NCBI RefSeq assembly: GCF_001282785.1
Contig: NZ_CVUA01000001.1
Coordinates: forward strand, 1,736,001 to 1,800,000
DNA length: 64,000 bases
Reading direction: 5' to 3'
Source: Halolamina sediminis
GTDB taxonomy: Archaea; Halobacteriota; Halobacteria; Halobacteriales; Haloferacaceae
The notes beneath the pieces were generated by a model. It worked only from the letters and a program-made list of their open reading frames with translations. It searched no databases and had not been told where the DNA came from. Shown here one piece after another: positions 25,354-33,294 of the stretch. The position numbers and the translations under genes were made by a program. The first letter of the stretch is position 1. Each line of letters starts with the position of its first letter.

Positions 25354-26013
25354 TTACGTTTGTCCGCCCTCCTCGTAGGGTTGGACGATTACGAACCCCT
25401 CGGAGTCGCCGAACTCCATCTGTACCCGCTCGCCGGACTGCTGGCCGATCTCGATGGCCTTGTTCGTCCCGATCGACGGTGAGAGGTTGGCGCTCCAGGC
25501 CACGGTCGAATCGGGGTCGGTCGTGACTGGCGGCCTCATCACGACGGGGTCGCCGTGGGTTGTGATGGCCACGTCGCCGGGGCCGGTGAGGAACACGTTC
25601 GTCAGCCCGCCCGCAGCGGCTTGGGAGAGGCCGCCGACGGTACCGATCTCGTAATCGATACCCTCCTCGAAGGCGAGCACATCGGTCCCGTTGACTGAGA
25701 TCGACTCGTCGGCGTCCAACGAGAGGATCTGTACCTTCTTGCCCTGATCGGCGACGTACAGCGTCCCCGATCCTTCGGCCTCCATGATCGGTGTCCCCTC
25801 GCCGCTGACGGCGTCCTTGACGAAGCCAGCGAGACCGCCCTCGGCGGAGGATTTGCCGGTGAACGTCACGTTCCCGGTGTAGGCGATCATCGAGCCGGCT
25901 TTTACCATCGTGATTCCGTCGAAGGGGATCTCTAACAACCGTTTGTTGACTTTTCGGAAACTGTCACCGCTCGATTCGGGAGCATTGGCGTCGACGAACT
26001 CGTCGAGTTGCAT
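25354..26013 (-). CDS. AIM24 family protein
   Basis: A 219-residue soluble protein of the AIM24/TIGR00266 family, a double-stranded beta-helix fold. Characteristic segments are MVKAGSMIAYTGNVTFTGK near residue 35, the GEGTPIMEAEGSGTLYVADQGKKV core and VFLTGPGDVAITTHGDPVVM near 145. It lacks a signal peptide. Biochemical function is unclear in prokaryotes; the yeast homologue affects mitochondrial inner-membrane organisation. The start at 26013 (MQLDEF) is the only one adjacent to the conserved domain. It is followed upstream by the response regulator gene on the same strand. Confidence 0.88.
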   Translation of the reverse strand: MQLDEFVDANAPESSGDSFRKVNKRLLEIPFDGITMVKAGSMIAYTGNVTFTGKSSAEGGLAGFVKDAVSGEGTPIMEAEGSGTLYVADQGKKVQILSLDADESISVNGTDVLAFEEGIDYEIGTVGGLSQAAAGGLTNVFLTGPGDVAITTHGDPVVMRPPVTTDPDSTVAWSANLSPSIGTNKAIEIGQQSGERVQMEFGDSEGFVIVQPYEEGGQT

Positions 26014-26120
26014 TGGACACTCGTACGTAAGTTCAGTCGGAAAAAGCTCTATCTCCCTGTTTCCGTTCGTGCAACACGGCACCCACAACACGAAAGTGAG
26101 GCGCAGAGCAACAGTTCGTG

Positions 26121-26699
26121 TTACCTTCCATCACGGTCGACGCTCTCGAACTTCGCGAGCAGCGTGTCATCGTCGAGCAACCGCTGTGCCCGCCGTTCGA
26201 GGCGGGTCGCCCGCTCGCGGACCGCCTCGAACTGCTCGTGGTTCTCGCGTTGTTCGGGGCTCGTTTGGGCGGTCAACACCGTCTGTGTCGACTTCGCGCC
26301 GAAGTACTTCCCGAGAGTCTCGTAGGCGAGAATCTGCCGCTGCTGATCGACGACCGACCGAACGTCCTCACGATCAATCGGCTTACACAGGTAATCGTCG
26401 AACGGTAATTCCAACACGTCGAACTCCGGGTCGATCGCAGTCACCATCACGACACGGCCCTCGAACCCGCGCTCGGCGAGTCGAGTGAGCACCTCGTCGC
26501 CCGAGACGTCCGGCATGTGCCGATCCAGGAGGAGGATGTCGACAGGCCGGTTTTCGATGACTGAGAACGCCTCCTGCCCACCGTAGGCAGTATCCACCGT
26601 ACACTCGCCACGGAGTCGGAGCGCGTAGGCGTCGGCGACTTCCTTCTCGTCGTCAACAACGAGAACCCTCGGATCCTGATTGGTGTCGGTGTCCGCCAT
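26121..26699 (-). CDS. HalX-type response regulator
   Basis: A 192-residue two-component receiver. The acidic pocket is VVDDEKEV near residue 15, the phospho-acceptor Asp59 lies in LLLDRHMPDVSG, and the conserved Thr and Lys are in VMVTAID and CKPID. The C-terminal HalX domain (about 125-185) is a predicted helical coiled hairpin: VVDQQRQILAYETLGKYFG, then ENHEQFEAVRERATRLERR. HalX has no known DNA-binding motif and occurs in haloarchaea. Partner kinases in this window are at 19099-20070 and 27547-29244, but neither is adjacent. Confidence 0.9.
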   Translation of the reverse strand: MADTDTNQDPRVLVVDDEKEVADAYALRLRGECTVDTAYGGQEAFSVIENRPVDILLLDRHMPDVSGDEVLTRLAERGFEGRVVMVTAIDPEFDVLELPFDDYLCKPIDREDVRSVVDQQRQILAYETLGKYFGAKSTQTVLTAQTSPEQRENHEQFEAVRERATRLERRAQRLLDDDTLLAKFESVDRDGR

Positions 26700-26856
26700 G
26701 GCGGGGAATCGTAGCCCTGAGTTGCTCCCGGAGCATCATAACTGGTTCCGTTCGGCGCGTCGGGGCACCGCAGTCTGCATGGTTAGACACTGAATCGGGC
26801 GGGCGTTCCGATACTGAGCACGTCCTGCAAAGGGGTATCCGCCACACTGCAGTTGT

Positions 26857-27201
26857 ATGGCTGCACGCCTCCAACCGAGTCACGATCGCGACGAAGAGAT
26901 GGAATCCCGACCGTCGACGGCGGAGCTGCTTGACCTGTTCGGGGACGAGTACACGCGTCGGGTGTTCGAGGCAGTCTCGGAACGGCCGCGCGGCGGGCGT
27001 GCCGTCGCCGAAGAAGCGGGAGTGTCCCGAGCGACCGCCTACCGTCGGCTCAACGACCTCCAGGACGCCGGACTCGTCAGGAGCGAACAGCGGATCGCTC
27101 TCGACGGCCACCATCGTGAACAGTTCGCCGCCACCGCCCGCCACCTCTCGGTTTCGATCGAGGACGGCGATATCGAAGCGTCGATCAGTTTCACTCGGTA
27201 G
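26857..27201 (+). CDS. ArsR-type winged-helix regulator
   Basis: A 114-residue protein. STAELLDLFGDEYTRRVFEAV opens the winged-helix domain, GRAVAEEAGVSRATAYRRLNDLQ is the recognition helix region and the wing holds VRSEQRIALDGHHREQF. An ATG at 26899 would give a shorter 100-residue version starting at the conserved MESRPSTAELL. It is the same regulator class as the gene at 1242, but without an adjacent DUF7521 membrane partner. It lies between the HalX regulator and the 7TM kinase, so it may act in the same signalling group. Confidence 0.82.
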   Translation: MAARLQPSHDRDEEMESRPSTAELLDLFGDEYTRRVFEAVSERPRGGRAVAEEAGVSRATAYRRLNDLQDAGLVRSEQRIALDGHHREQFAATARHLSVSIEDGDIEASISFTR

Positions 27202-27546
27202 CGTCCCGATCGTACGGTTCCCGTCTGCCCTTCGGCGAAGATGTGATACGCAGTTCCGTTGTACCCGACGAGCCACGTCTCGTGGCGAACAGTTCGCTGC
27301 GGTCACTCCGAGTCGCGGACACGTTCTCCAGCATGGTCGTCATGACGGAGTGTTCGTCGCATCCCGGCTCAGCGGTCATCGACTTCTCGTCAGGGGTCTC
27401 TACTGCCGTCCCTACTCCATATCGAGGACGACGGATGGGTTAAGCACTGCCGGTGAGGGGGACCGAGAGGAGGACAGCCCCGCTCGTGAGGACGTTGCGG
27501 CGTCGCATATCAGCCTCCACCAACGCACCGGTGAATGTTTTCCGCA
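27202..27546. other. Intergenic stretch without a recognised gene
   Basis: A small minus-strand frame (27191-27379) overlaps the preceding gene's end and has no recognisable domain. I see no repeat or RNA signature. Confidence 0.45.
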
Positions 27547-29244
27547 TCATCCGTCTCCCTCGGTCGTCCCGGTGCCGTCGGACTCGTCGTCCGACGAGTT
27601 CGAGATCGAAGACGTACCAGCGCCGTGGAACGAGACGACGACGACGGTTCCGTCGGCGTCGGCGCGCTCGAACTCGAGTTCTGCACCGAGTTGATTGACT
27701 GCCCAGTTAACGAACCAGAGGCCGACACCGAGCCCGTGTTCGAGTTGAGTTTCGCCCGACCCGGTCAACAGTTCGCGTTCGCGATCGGGGATGCCCGGGC
27801 CGTCATCGGTGACACGGAGTCTCGGCGTGCCGTCGGCAGTCCTGTCCACGTCGATCTCGACCCGAGCGGGGTCGCTCGAGTGGACGATCCCGTTCTCGAC
27901 GAGTTCGGTCACGAGCCGGCGGACGACCGTGGGTTGGGAGGCGATACAGAGGTGGTCCGGCCCCTGGACCGAGACGCTGTCCTCGGGGTACTCCTCACGG
28001 GCGGTCGTGGCGACTTCACGGGCAACGGACACGAGGTCGACCGGTGATGGTGAATCGCTGCTGTCGGTCATCAACGCCTCGGCATCGCGAGCTTTCCGGC
28101 TGGTCGACGCCAGATCGGCCGCACTCTCTCGAATCGCCCTGCGATGGGTCCCCTCGGCGATGTGATCGGCGTGAGCGAGGATCACGTCGAGCTTGTTCCG
28201 GAGGTTGTGTCTGAGCACGCGATTGAGAACGGAGAGCCGTTGCTCGCGGGTCTGCTGATCGGTCACGTCTCGGAGCACCACGGCTCTAGCGACCGGGTCG
28301 CCCCCCTCGTCACCCTCGACGGCGGAGACGGTGAACTGGAACTGCCGGTACCCCTTCGCAGTTCGGAGGGCGGTCACCCCGGTCGATCCGGGGGACAGGT
28401 CAGCGCCGTCGATACCGTCGACGATCGACGCCACAGGCGTGTCGATCATGGCCCGCGTGGATCGGTTGAACAGTTCTTCGGCGGTCACGTTCGCGTCGAG
28501 GACGTGACCATCCCAGTCGACGACGATGACGGCCTCCTGCAGCGCTTCGACGACTCGTGACCGGGCGACGTAGTCCGCCTTCGGGAACCCTGTCAGTACG
28601 GGATACTGCCGGAGCGCGAACAAAAGCAATACGCCGGAGAGGAGCAGGCCGGCCGTCACGCCGTCGACGATGTGATTACCGTCGCGCCACGTCCCGACGA
28701 CGTACGGCGCCGAGACGGCCCCGACCTGGACCAGCAGCTGCCCTTTCGAGATGCGCGCGTGGTTCCAGCCGTATCTGAGAAAGACGAATCCCGCATAGAC
28801 GTACACCACGAACAACAGCATCAGTTCAGTCCCGGCGAGTGACGCCAGGGAGCGCTGAACCTCCTCCATAGAGGGATCACCGTTGAACGTGATCGCCGCG
28901 CCGACGAGGGGGAGCGCGAGGAGAACGAACATCGCGATCCGCGGACGTGTCAGTCCAGTACCGCGGCCGGTGTAGCCGAGTACGTAGACCAGCCAGACCG
29001 CGGGGATGAAGACGATCGGTAGGACCTGTACGATCGCGGCCCTTCCCGAGCCGACGGACCAGGCGTGTGGAAGCTCGGAGACCAACGACAGGAGGGCCCA
29101 CAGCAGGAGCCCACCGGTCAGAGCGACGAATGGGGCCGCGTTCGGCCGGGTCCGGTCATCAACGGCCCGCCACGTTGCCCACGCCAACAGTGCGACGGCA
29201 ACGACGTCGGCGGCGATCGAGGCCGAAAGCACGAGGATCCTCAT
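27547..29244 (-). CDS. 7TM-PAS sensor histidine kinase
   Basis: A 565-residue membrane kinase. Residues 1-213 form seven membrane helices of the histidine-kinase N-terminal 7TM type. A PAS domain (about 225-335) with VVEALQEAVIVVDWDGHVLDAN follows, then the H-box NRVLRHNLRNKLDVI with His346. The HATPase has LVTELVENGIVHS (N-box), DDGPGIP (G1) and LGVGLWFVNW (G2). The tail of about 25 residues is Ser/Asp/Gly-rich. It should sense a membrane or extracellular signal. The HRNLRN-type H-box is typical of haloarchaeal kinases. A small membrane protein gene precedes it. Confidence 0.92.
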   Translation of the reverse strand: MRILVLSASIAADVVAVALLAWATWRAVDDRTRPNAAPFVALTGGLLLWALLSLVSELPHAWSVGSGRAAIVQVLPIVFIPAVWLVYVLGYTGRGTGLTRPRIAMFVLLALPLVGAAITFNGDPSMEEVQRSLASLAGTELMLLFVVYVYAGFVFLRYGWNHARISKGQLLVQVGAVSAPYVVGTWRDGNHIVDGVTAGLLLSGVLLLFALRQYPVLTGFPKADYVARSRVVEALQEAVIVVDWDGHVLDANVTAEELFNRSTRAMIDTPVASIVDGIDGADLSPGSTGVTALRTAKGYRQFQFTVSAVEGDEGGDPVARAVVLRDVTDQQTREQRLSVLNRVLRHNLRNKLDVILAHADHIAEGTHRRAIRESAADLASTSRKARDAEALMTDSSDSPSPVDLVSVAREVATTAREEYPEDSVSVQGPDHLCIASQPTVVRRLVTELVENGIVHSSDPARVEIDVDRTADGTPRLRVTDDGPGIPDRERELLTGSGETQLEHGLGVGLWFVNWAVNQLGAELEFERADADGTVVVVSFHGAGTSSISNSSDDESDGTGTTEGDG

Positions 29245-29323
29245 CGTTGTGGCTGTATGATCTGACAGTCTCGGCGCATCCGTAATGAGAGCGGTGATCG
29301 GTCACACTCGTGTCGAGAGGAGC

Positions 29324-29668
29324 TCACGGGGAGGCTCCTCCCCGAAGCTGACGGAACGCGTCGCCAACGACGGTGATGGAGACAACGTTGAACGCCGATA
29401 TGACTACGAGGCTTACTACCTGTGCTGCTGCGAGATCGATCAGCGAAAGCAGCCCGATGCCGGCGTTCACGACCCCGAGCGCAACGATGGCGGCGAGGCC
29501 GATCGAAAGGCCGTGTAACTCCTCCTGAAGAGTCGACTGGAGGACAGTGTTGAACGCGATGAGGACGGCTGCCTGTGCGAGCAGTACGGGAACGAACACA
29601 GCCACGCCGGAACGGGACAGCGAGTTCCTGATACCTCGTCCGACCGAGCGACTGGTAGAGAACGACAT
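29324..29668 (-). CDS. Small membrane protein, function unknown
   Basis: A 114-residue protein starting MSFSTSRSVGRGIRNSLSRSG, with a basic amphipathic N-terminus and three membrane spans (VAVFVPVLLAQAAVLIAF, then IGLAAIVALGVVNAGIGLL and VVSLVVISAFNVVSITVVG). I do not recognise the family. The gene ends in an 18-bp palindrome at 29327-29344 that overlaps its last codons. It lies upstream of the 7TM kinase gene on the same strand, 79 nt away, and might be co-expressed with it. Confidence 0.6.
   Translation of the reverse strand: MSFSTSRSVGRGIRNSLSRSGVAVFVPVLLAQAAVLIAFNTVLQSTLQEELHGLSIGLAAIVALGVVNAGIGLLSLIDLAAAQVVSLVVISAFNVVSITVVGDAFRQLRGGASP
29327..29344 (-). repeat. Perfect palindrome CGGGGAGG-CT-CCTCCCCG at gene end
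   Basis: Eight-base arms with a two-base centre overlap the C-terminal codons of the small membrane protein (...GGASP). It could fold in RNA as a 3' hairpin, or be a protein-binding site. Confidence 0.5.
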
Positions 29669-29940
29669 ACCGATGCTTCCTGCCAGGTGGCGTTTAACCA
29701 TTGGAGGCCTGTTTCAGGGTTAGAGACATGGACTGTTTCAGGTAGGGAAACGCTACACTCCAATACTTCCCTGCTGCACGCCGAGTTGCACCTGCCCGTC
29801 GTCGCGAACGACGGGTCGCAGTCCACCGGCCCCTCCCCCTCGGCCCTCCCCCCTCGCCCGAACCGTCCGGTCGGTCGTCCCAGTACGTCGCGACCCCCCG
29901 TGGGCGACAGCGTTCGCACAGCTGCAACTGGCCTTGAAGA
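29669..29940. other. Degenerate intergenic DNA before the polymerase fragment
   Basis: No intact gene is seen. Two imperfect CTGTTTCAGG units near 29710 and 29732 stand out, but nothing CRISPR-like continues from them. Confidence 0.45.
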
Positions 29941-29942
29941 TG

Positions 29943-30108
29943 CCCGAGTTCGACCCGGAATCGTACCTCCAGGCCACTGGAAGGCTACTCACAGAATACC
30001 CAGAACGTGGCCGCCTTGAATCGAGCCCGCGAGCCGGACCTACCAGTCCACCCGGGTCAGGATATCGAGTACGTGGTCGTCGACGACGAGAAATCCGGAC
30101 ATGCCCGG
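29943..30108 (+). pseudogene. Fragment of a family B DNA polymerase C-terminus
   Basis: In one frame the translation is TRNRTSRPLEGYSQNTQNV, then AALNRAREPDLPVHPGQDIE and YVVVDDEKSGHA. This matches the C-terminal thumb-region pattern of haloarchaeal PolB-type polymerases (a VSKPLxxY block, a VAALxRA helix and PGQDVEYVVVDDxxS). A stop precedes it, and it breaks off at about 30108 before the usual RVRLAHE continuation. Only about 55 codons of a roughly 800-residue enzyme remain. It lies against the orc1/cdc6 remnant on the other strand. Confidence 0.6.
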
Positions 30109-30142
30109 GGGTGGAGAGTTGAGGTGAAAGAATCTAACGTCG

Positions 30143-30545
30143 CTACCCACGTTTCTGCTGTTCGTTCAACCAATTCTTCGCGAGCTCGTTGAAGTCGACG
30201 TCGTCGAACCGGGAGACAGCTTCGAGGACGTCGGTAGCCGTCGACGGCTCGACGCGGAGCCCGAACGTGTAGGCCTCGCCGCCGACGGAGCCAGACAGAC
30301 TTGCGTGCGCGGATGATGCTCAGCATGTCGAGCTCGAGTAAGCGATCACGCATCCGACGGTGGCAAGTTGGTCGGCATCGTGTGGTCTGACAGCGAGTTA
30401 TACACGTCATAGACATCGCGAGTCCGGATCCCGGAATGCCCCCCGAGTTCGAGGATCGTCACGGCAGCCAGTGCGAGGTGCCCCTGTGTCGTAAGTTGTT
30501 CTATCCCCTCGATGATGAGCTCGCGCTCAGCTTCGCTCAACGGCC
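30143..30545 (-). pseudogene. Frameshifted C-terminal remnant of orc1/cdc6 replication initiator
   Basis: Reading leftwards, three consecutive segments in different frames rebuild an Orc1/Cdc6 C-terminus. The first is LSEAERELIIEGIEQLTTQG and LALAAVTILELGGHSGIRTRD (30540-30349). The second is RMRDRLLELDMLSII (about 30360-30310). The third is GSVGGEAYTFGLRVEPSTAT and DVLEAVSRFDDVDFNELAK (about 30300-30150), ending in a stop at 30143. The LTTxGHLxLAA, VYxxYNS and winged-helix MRDxLxELDMLxI patterns are those of haloarchaeal Orc1. The AAA+ domain is absent and two frameshifts break the rest, so it is dead. Confidence 0.72.
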
Positions 30546-31582
30546 ACGAGCCGCTCGTTGTTCGACGCGTAGACGAACTCGTCTCCCACGGCGACCGATC
30601 CAACGGTACTGTCCGTGTCGACCGTCCACTTCGTTTCCCCGGTAAGCGAGAACGCGTACAGGGTATTGTCGTTCGAGCCGGCGTACACGGTCCCGTCGTC
30701 GACCACCGGCTCGTACACGCTCCGATTGTCGGCGGTGAACGACCACCGCTCGGATCCGTCCTGCCGGCTTCGGGAGACTAGCCGTCCGCTGTCACGGCCG
30801 TTACAGCCGAGGTAGATCGCGTCCGTGTCGACGACGGGACGCGTCCCGCGTTTCAGTGACGGCGTCTCGACGTTCCACAGTATGGCTCCGTCCTCGATAT
30901 CCAGCGCGAGCAATCGTCCCTCACGACCCGGGACCGGCGCGGTTGCCACGTAGACGACTCCATCGGCGATCGTCGGACTCCGAGTTTCGGTCTCGGTCCG
31001 ATATGTCCACCGTTGCTCGCCGTCGGTGTCGAACGCGGTGACGACGCCGTCGGCTCGGTTCGTGAAGACGACGACATCCTCCGTGGCTGCCAGTCTGGTG
31101 AGGCGTTCGCCATCCGTGGGCACGCGCCATTCTATATCTCCCCCGTCGGCGTCGATGGCGAGCAAGTCGTCGCCGTTCGCGTACACCCGCCCCCCGTTGA
31201 CGGTTACGCCCGATCTGAGCGGAGAGTCGACTGACCATACCTGCTCCCCGTCCGACCGACGAAGGGCACGGAGTCCGTCGCACGCCGAGACGTAGACCCG
31301 ACGATCGTCGACGGCGAGTTCACTGCGGAGACAGAGACGTTCGTCGAAGTTGTCTTCTTCGTAGGCGACCGTCCACTGGTCGCTTCCATCGGTCGGCGAC
31401 AGTGCATAGAGTGTCAGCCGATCGAGGATGTAGATCGTTCCGTCGTTGAGAAGGGGCGTCCCAGAGACCTGTCGCTGCCATTCGACGCGATCACTGGCCG
31501 GGCCTGACTGGCCGATACACCCGGCACCGAGACCGACAAGGAGGGTACCGACGGACTGGAGGGTAACTCTACGGGAGACCAT
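30527..31582 (-). CDS. PQQ-type beta-propeller lipoprotein
   Basis: A 351-residue secreted protein. MVSRRVTLQSVGTLLVGLGAGC gives a signal with lipobox at Cys22. The rest is about seven beta-propeller blades with the PQQ-repeat pattern, e.g. GTIYILDRLTLYALSPTDGS, RVYVSACDGLRALRRSDGEQ and GTVYAGSNDNTLYAFSLTGE. No pyrroloquinoline-binding cysteine pair is evident, so it probably acts as a surface scaffold like other haloarchaeal PQQ-like proteins. A TATA-like TTAAAATA lies 28 nt upstream. Its 3' end overlaps the first codons of the orc1 remnant, implying the remnant was joined here secondarily. Confidence 0.85.
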   Translation of the reverse strand: MVSRRVTLQSVGTLLVGLGAGCIGQSGPASDRVEWQRQVSGTPLLNDGTIYILDRLTLYALSPTDGSDQWTVAYEEDNFDERLCLRSELAVDDRRVYVSACDGLRALRRSDGEQVWSVDSPLRSGVTVNGGRVYANGDDLLAIDADGGDIEWRVPTDGERLTRLAATEDVVVFTNRADGVVTAFDTDGEQRWTYRTETETRSPTIADGVVYVATAPVPGREGRLLALDIEDGAILWNVETPSLKRGTRPVVDTDAIYLGCNGRDSGRLVSRSRQDGSERWSFTADNRSVYEPVVDDGTVYAGSNDNTLYAFSLTGETKWTVDTDSTVGSVAVGDEFVYASNNERLVAVERS

Positions 31583-31609
31583 ACACCATCGAGATACCGA
31601 CCAACAAAG

Positions 31610-31617
31610 TATTTTAA
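31610..31617 (-). promoter_or_regulatory. TATA box of the PQQ-propeller gene
   Basis: TTAAAATA (minus strand) begins about 35 nt and ends 27 nt upstream of the ATG at 31582, as expected for a leaderless transcript. Confidence 0.5.
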
Positions 31618-31675
31618 CCAATAGATCCACCTGTTGCTGTTGTATCTGCCGTGTTGGATAGGTGCTAAGTCACCG

Positions 31676-32085
31676 TTAGAGTGGTTCACAGAGCGGTTCT
31701 ATGTTGGAGATGGCGAATATGAGAGCGATTTCATGGAACTGTCGATACCAGCCGAGCGAGCGCTTCGTTGTCGAATACGATGTTTCGGGTATCCAGCGCT
31801 GAGAGTAGCTTTTTGTCCGGATGAACGCGTTATGTCCTAGCGTCAGCGGTTTCGATCCATGCTGTAAGTTGAGTGGATCGACACCGAGGGCGTAGAACTC
31901 GTATTTCGTGATCTAGCTGTGGAAGGCTTTGTCGGCAGCCACTCATAGCAGGTCGTCCGCGTTCCGGCGGACGACCTACGGCCCGGTCTTCGTATTGTGT
32001 TTCCACCGGGCCGAGATATGTACGTCGAGGACGAGGGTGTCATAGAACGATTCGCACGGCGTTTCTTTCGCTGCAACCGAGGTGA
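31676..32085 (-). pseudogene. Degenerate IS5-family transposase
   Basis: One frame carries FYDTLVLDVHISARWKHNTK, a stop, VVRRNADDLL, a stop, AADKAFHS, a stop, then KYEFYALGVDPLNLQHGSK, HNAFIRTKSYSQRWIPETSY and RQFHEIALIFAISNIEPL to its natural end at 31676. This is the DDE-domain C-terminal half of haloarchaeal IS5-type transposases, including the ETxYSTTKRSLG and WYRxFxEIxLxxAxxNIE blocks. About seven residues are missing between RSLG and WYR. Three in-frame stops and the missing N-terminus show it is inactive. Confidence 0.75.
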
Positions 32086-32171
32086 ACTATCCATTCACTA
32101 CACCGGCTTATTTATCGGAGTGTGAAGTCACTAGTTCCTTATCAAGGCAGTTGTGTGCGATCCTATTCCAG

Positions 32172-32756
32172 TTACGGTCTAAACACCTTTTCAAACAGTA
32201 TCGCGTTTGACTCTGTATGAATAATCGTAATTTCGAGTTCATCAGCGTCTGGGCCTGTCCTGCCGGGTTGGCTCCGGAAGTCGGCTTCACCAACATTTAT
32301 TTCGAATTGAACCGTTTCACCGACGTCCCAGACGTTGTCGTCAGTCGGGTAATCTTCTATAATCACTTGGTTCGGATCTGCGGGACCGGCATCTCCGTAT
32401 CCCTTGCTAATTAAGCCATTATCGTTGTGTAAGTTTTCTTCGTCGATATCGCTGCCATCTGCCGGTAGATTGATCAGCCGTTCCGTAGTGTCCACGTCAG
32501 GACCAGAGGCTCTAACGGCTATCTCGATGTTTTCAACCATTACGCTGTCCCCAGCAAGGTGGGTCACCCGAACTTCTTGATCGTCCGCTCCTGGAATAAA
32601 ATCGCCACTCGTCTGCGCAACTGTCGGAGCTGGTTCATTGAGATCTTCTGTGATGCTAAGAACGGCAGCAGAAACAGTTGCACTGAGAATAACGACAACT
32701 GCAACCATCAAAACAACTGCAATGACTGAAGAAACAGCACGGCGCTGCTGAGTCAT
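32172..32756 (-). CDS. Archaeal type IV pilin-like protein
   Basis: A 194-residue secreted protein with a class III (PibD-type) signal: the short basic leader MTQQRRAVSS is followed by the hydrophobic stretch VIAVVLMVAVVVILSATVSA, which would form the pilin core helix after cleavage. The rest is an acidic beta-rich domain with NIEIAVRASGPDVDTT and DVGETVQFEINVGEADF, typical of haloarchaeal Pilin_N proteins. Its GC content is clearly below the window average, and codon use differs from the neighbours, suggesting horizontal acquisition. It is a lone gene without pilus ATPase or membrane platform genes nearby. Confidence 0.85.
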   Translation of the reverse strand: MTQQRRAVSSVIAVVLMVAVVVILSATVSAAVLSITEDLNEPAPTVAQTSGDFIPGADDQEVRVTHLAGDSVMVENIEIAVRASGPDVDTTERLINLPADGSDIDEENLHNDNGLISKGYGDAGPADPNQVIIEDYPTDDNVWDVGETVQFEINVGEADFRSQPGRTGPDADELEITIIHTESNAILFEKVFRP

Positions 32757-33070
32757 GTATTTAACTATATTCTACCAACATAAGTAACTTCGCGGATCCC
32801 TTTTGAGTATAAATGTCGTATGTTGTATGATTATCAGGACTTTTCTTTCGGATGGTAGAATCCTTGACGGTCAATATAGACAACCGTACTTAGGGACTGG
32901 TGTCCGAAAACAGTCAACAGAATTAGTACCTACACTCAGCATCATCAGACAAAACCCTGTACTGGTACAGGATACCATTCAGGTATCGACTGAAATATAT
33001 CGGCGCATTGAGGGAGGGTAGTTAAGGTAGGGCCTCTCTACTGCCAATTATTGTGCAGTACGGAAAGAAA
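32757..33070. other. AT-rich intergenic stretch beside the tRNA
   Basis: A TATAAAT-type sequence near 32810 and a 72-codon plus-strand frame are visible, but the frame has no recognisable domain. The base composition is the most AT-rich in the window and ends at the 3' end of tRNA-Trp. Confidence 0.45.
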
Positions 33071-33246
33071 TGGGGACGGAGGGATTTGAACCCCCGATCG
33101 ACTGATATCTCCGGTGCGCCTCGGTCCTCCAGAGGGTCGTCGTCGCCGGCGATGATCAGTCGCCGACTCGGTATATCAGTCTGGAGTTCGTCACCGGGCG
33201 CGTGGCCTCTGGAGTCAGTCGCCATCCCGGGCTTGGCCACGTCCCC
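33071..33246 (-). tRNA. tRNA-Trp (CCA) with 102-nt intron
   Basis: The 5' exon (33246-33209, 38 nt) starts GGGGACGTGGCCAAGCCCGG and ends CTCCAG with anticodon CCA. The 3' exon (33106-33071, 36 nt) has the T-arm GGGGGTTCAAATCCC and ends CGTCCCC plus discriminator A. Acceptor GGGGACG pairs with CGTCCCC, and anticodon stem ACTGA pairs with TCAGT. The intron interrupts position 37/38, the usual archaeal site, and contains C/D-box-like elements (GTGACGA at 33194-33188 and CTGA at 33179-33176 and 33159-33156). Haloarchaeal tRNA-Trp introns are known to act as box C/D guides methylating their own tRNA. Confidence 0.95.
33107..33208 (-). ncRNA. Box C/D guide-like RNA within the tRNA-Trp intron
   Basis: The 102-nt intron holds a C-box-like GTGACGA and two CTGA boxes. 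In Haloferax the equivalent intron guides 2'-O-methylation of nucleotides 34 and 39 of tRNA-Trp. The boxes here are imperfect, so the exact guide pairing is an inference. Confidence 0.6.
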
Positions 33247-33294
33247 TTGCACTCCTCGCTACATCCGTTCCGTGTAAAGGGATTTCGATCCGAT

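Noticed and set aside
29700-29760. Two CTGTTTCAGG-like units resembling the start of haloarchaeal CRISPR repeats
   Set aside because: Only two imperfect short copies about 22 nt apart, no regular spacers and no cas genes anywhere in the window.
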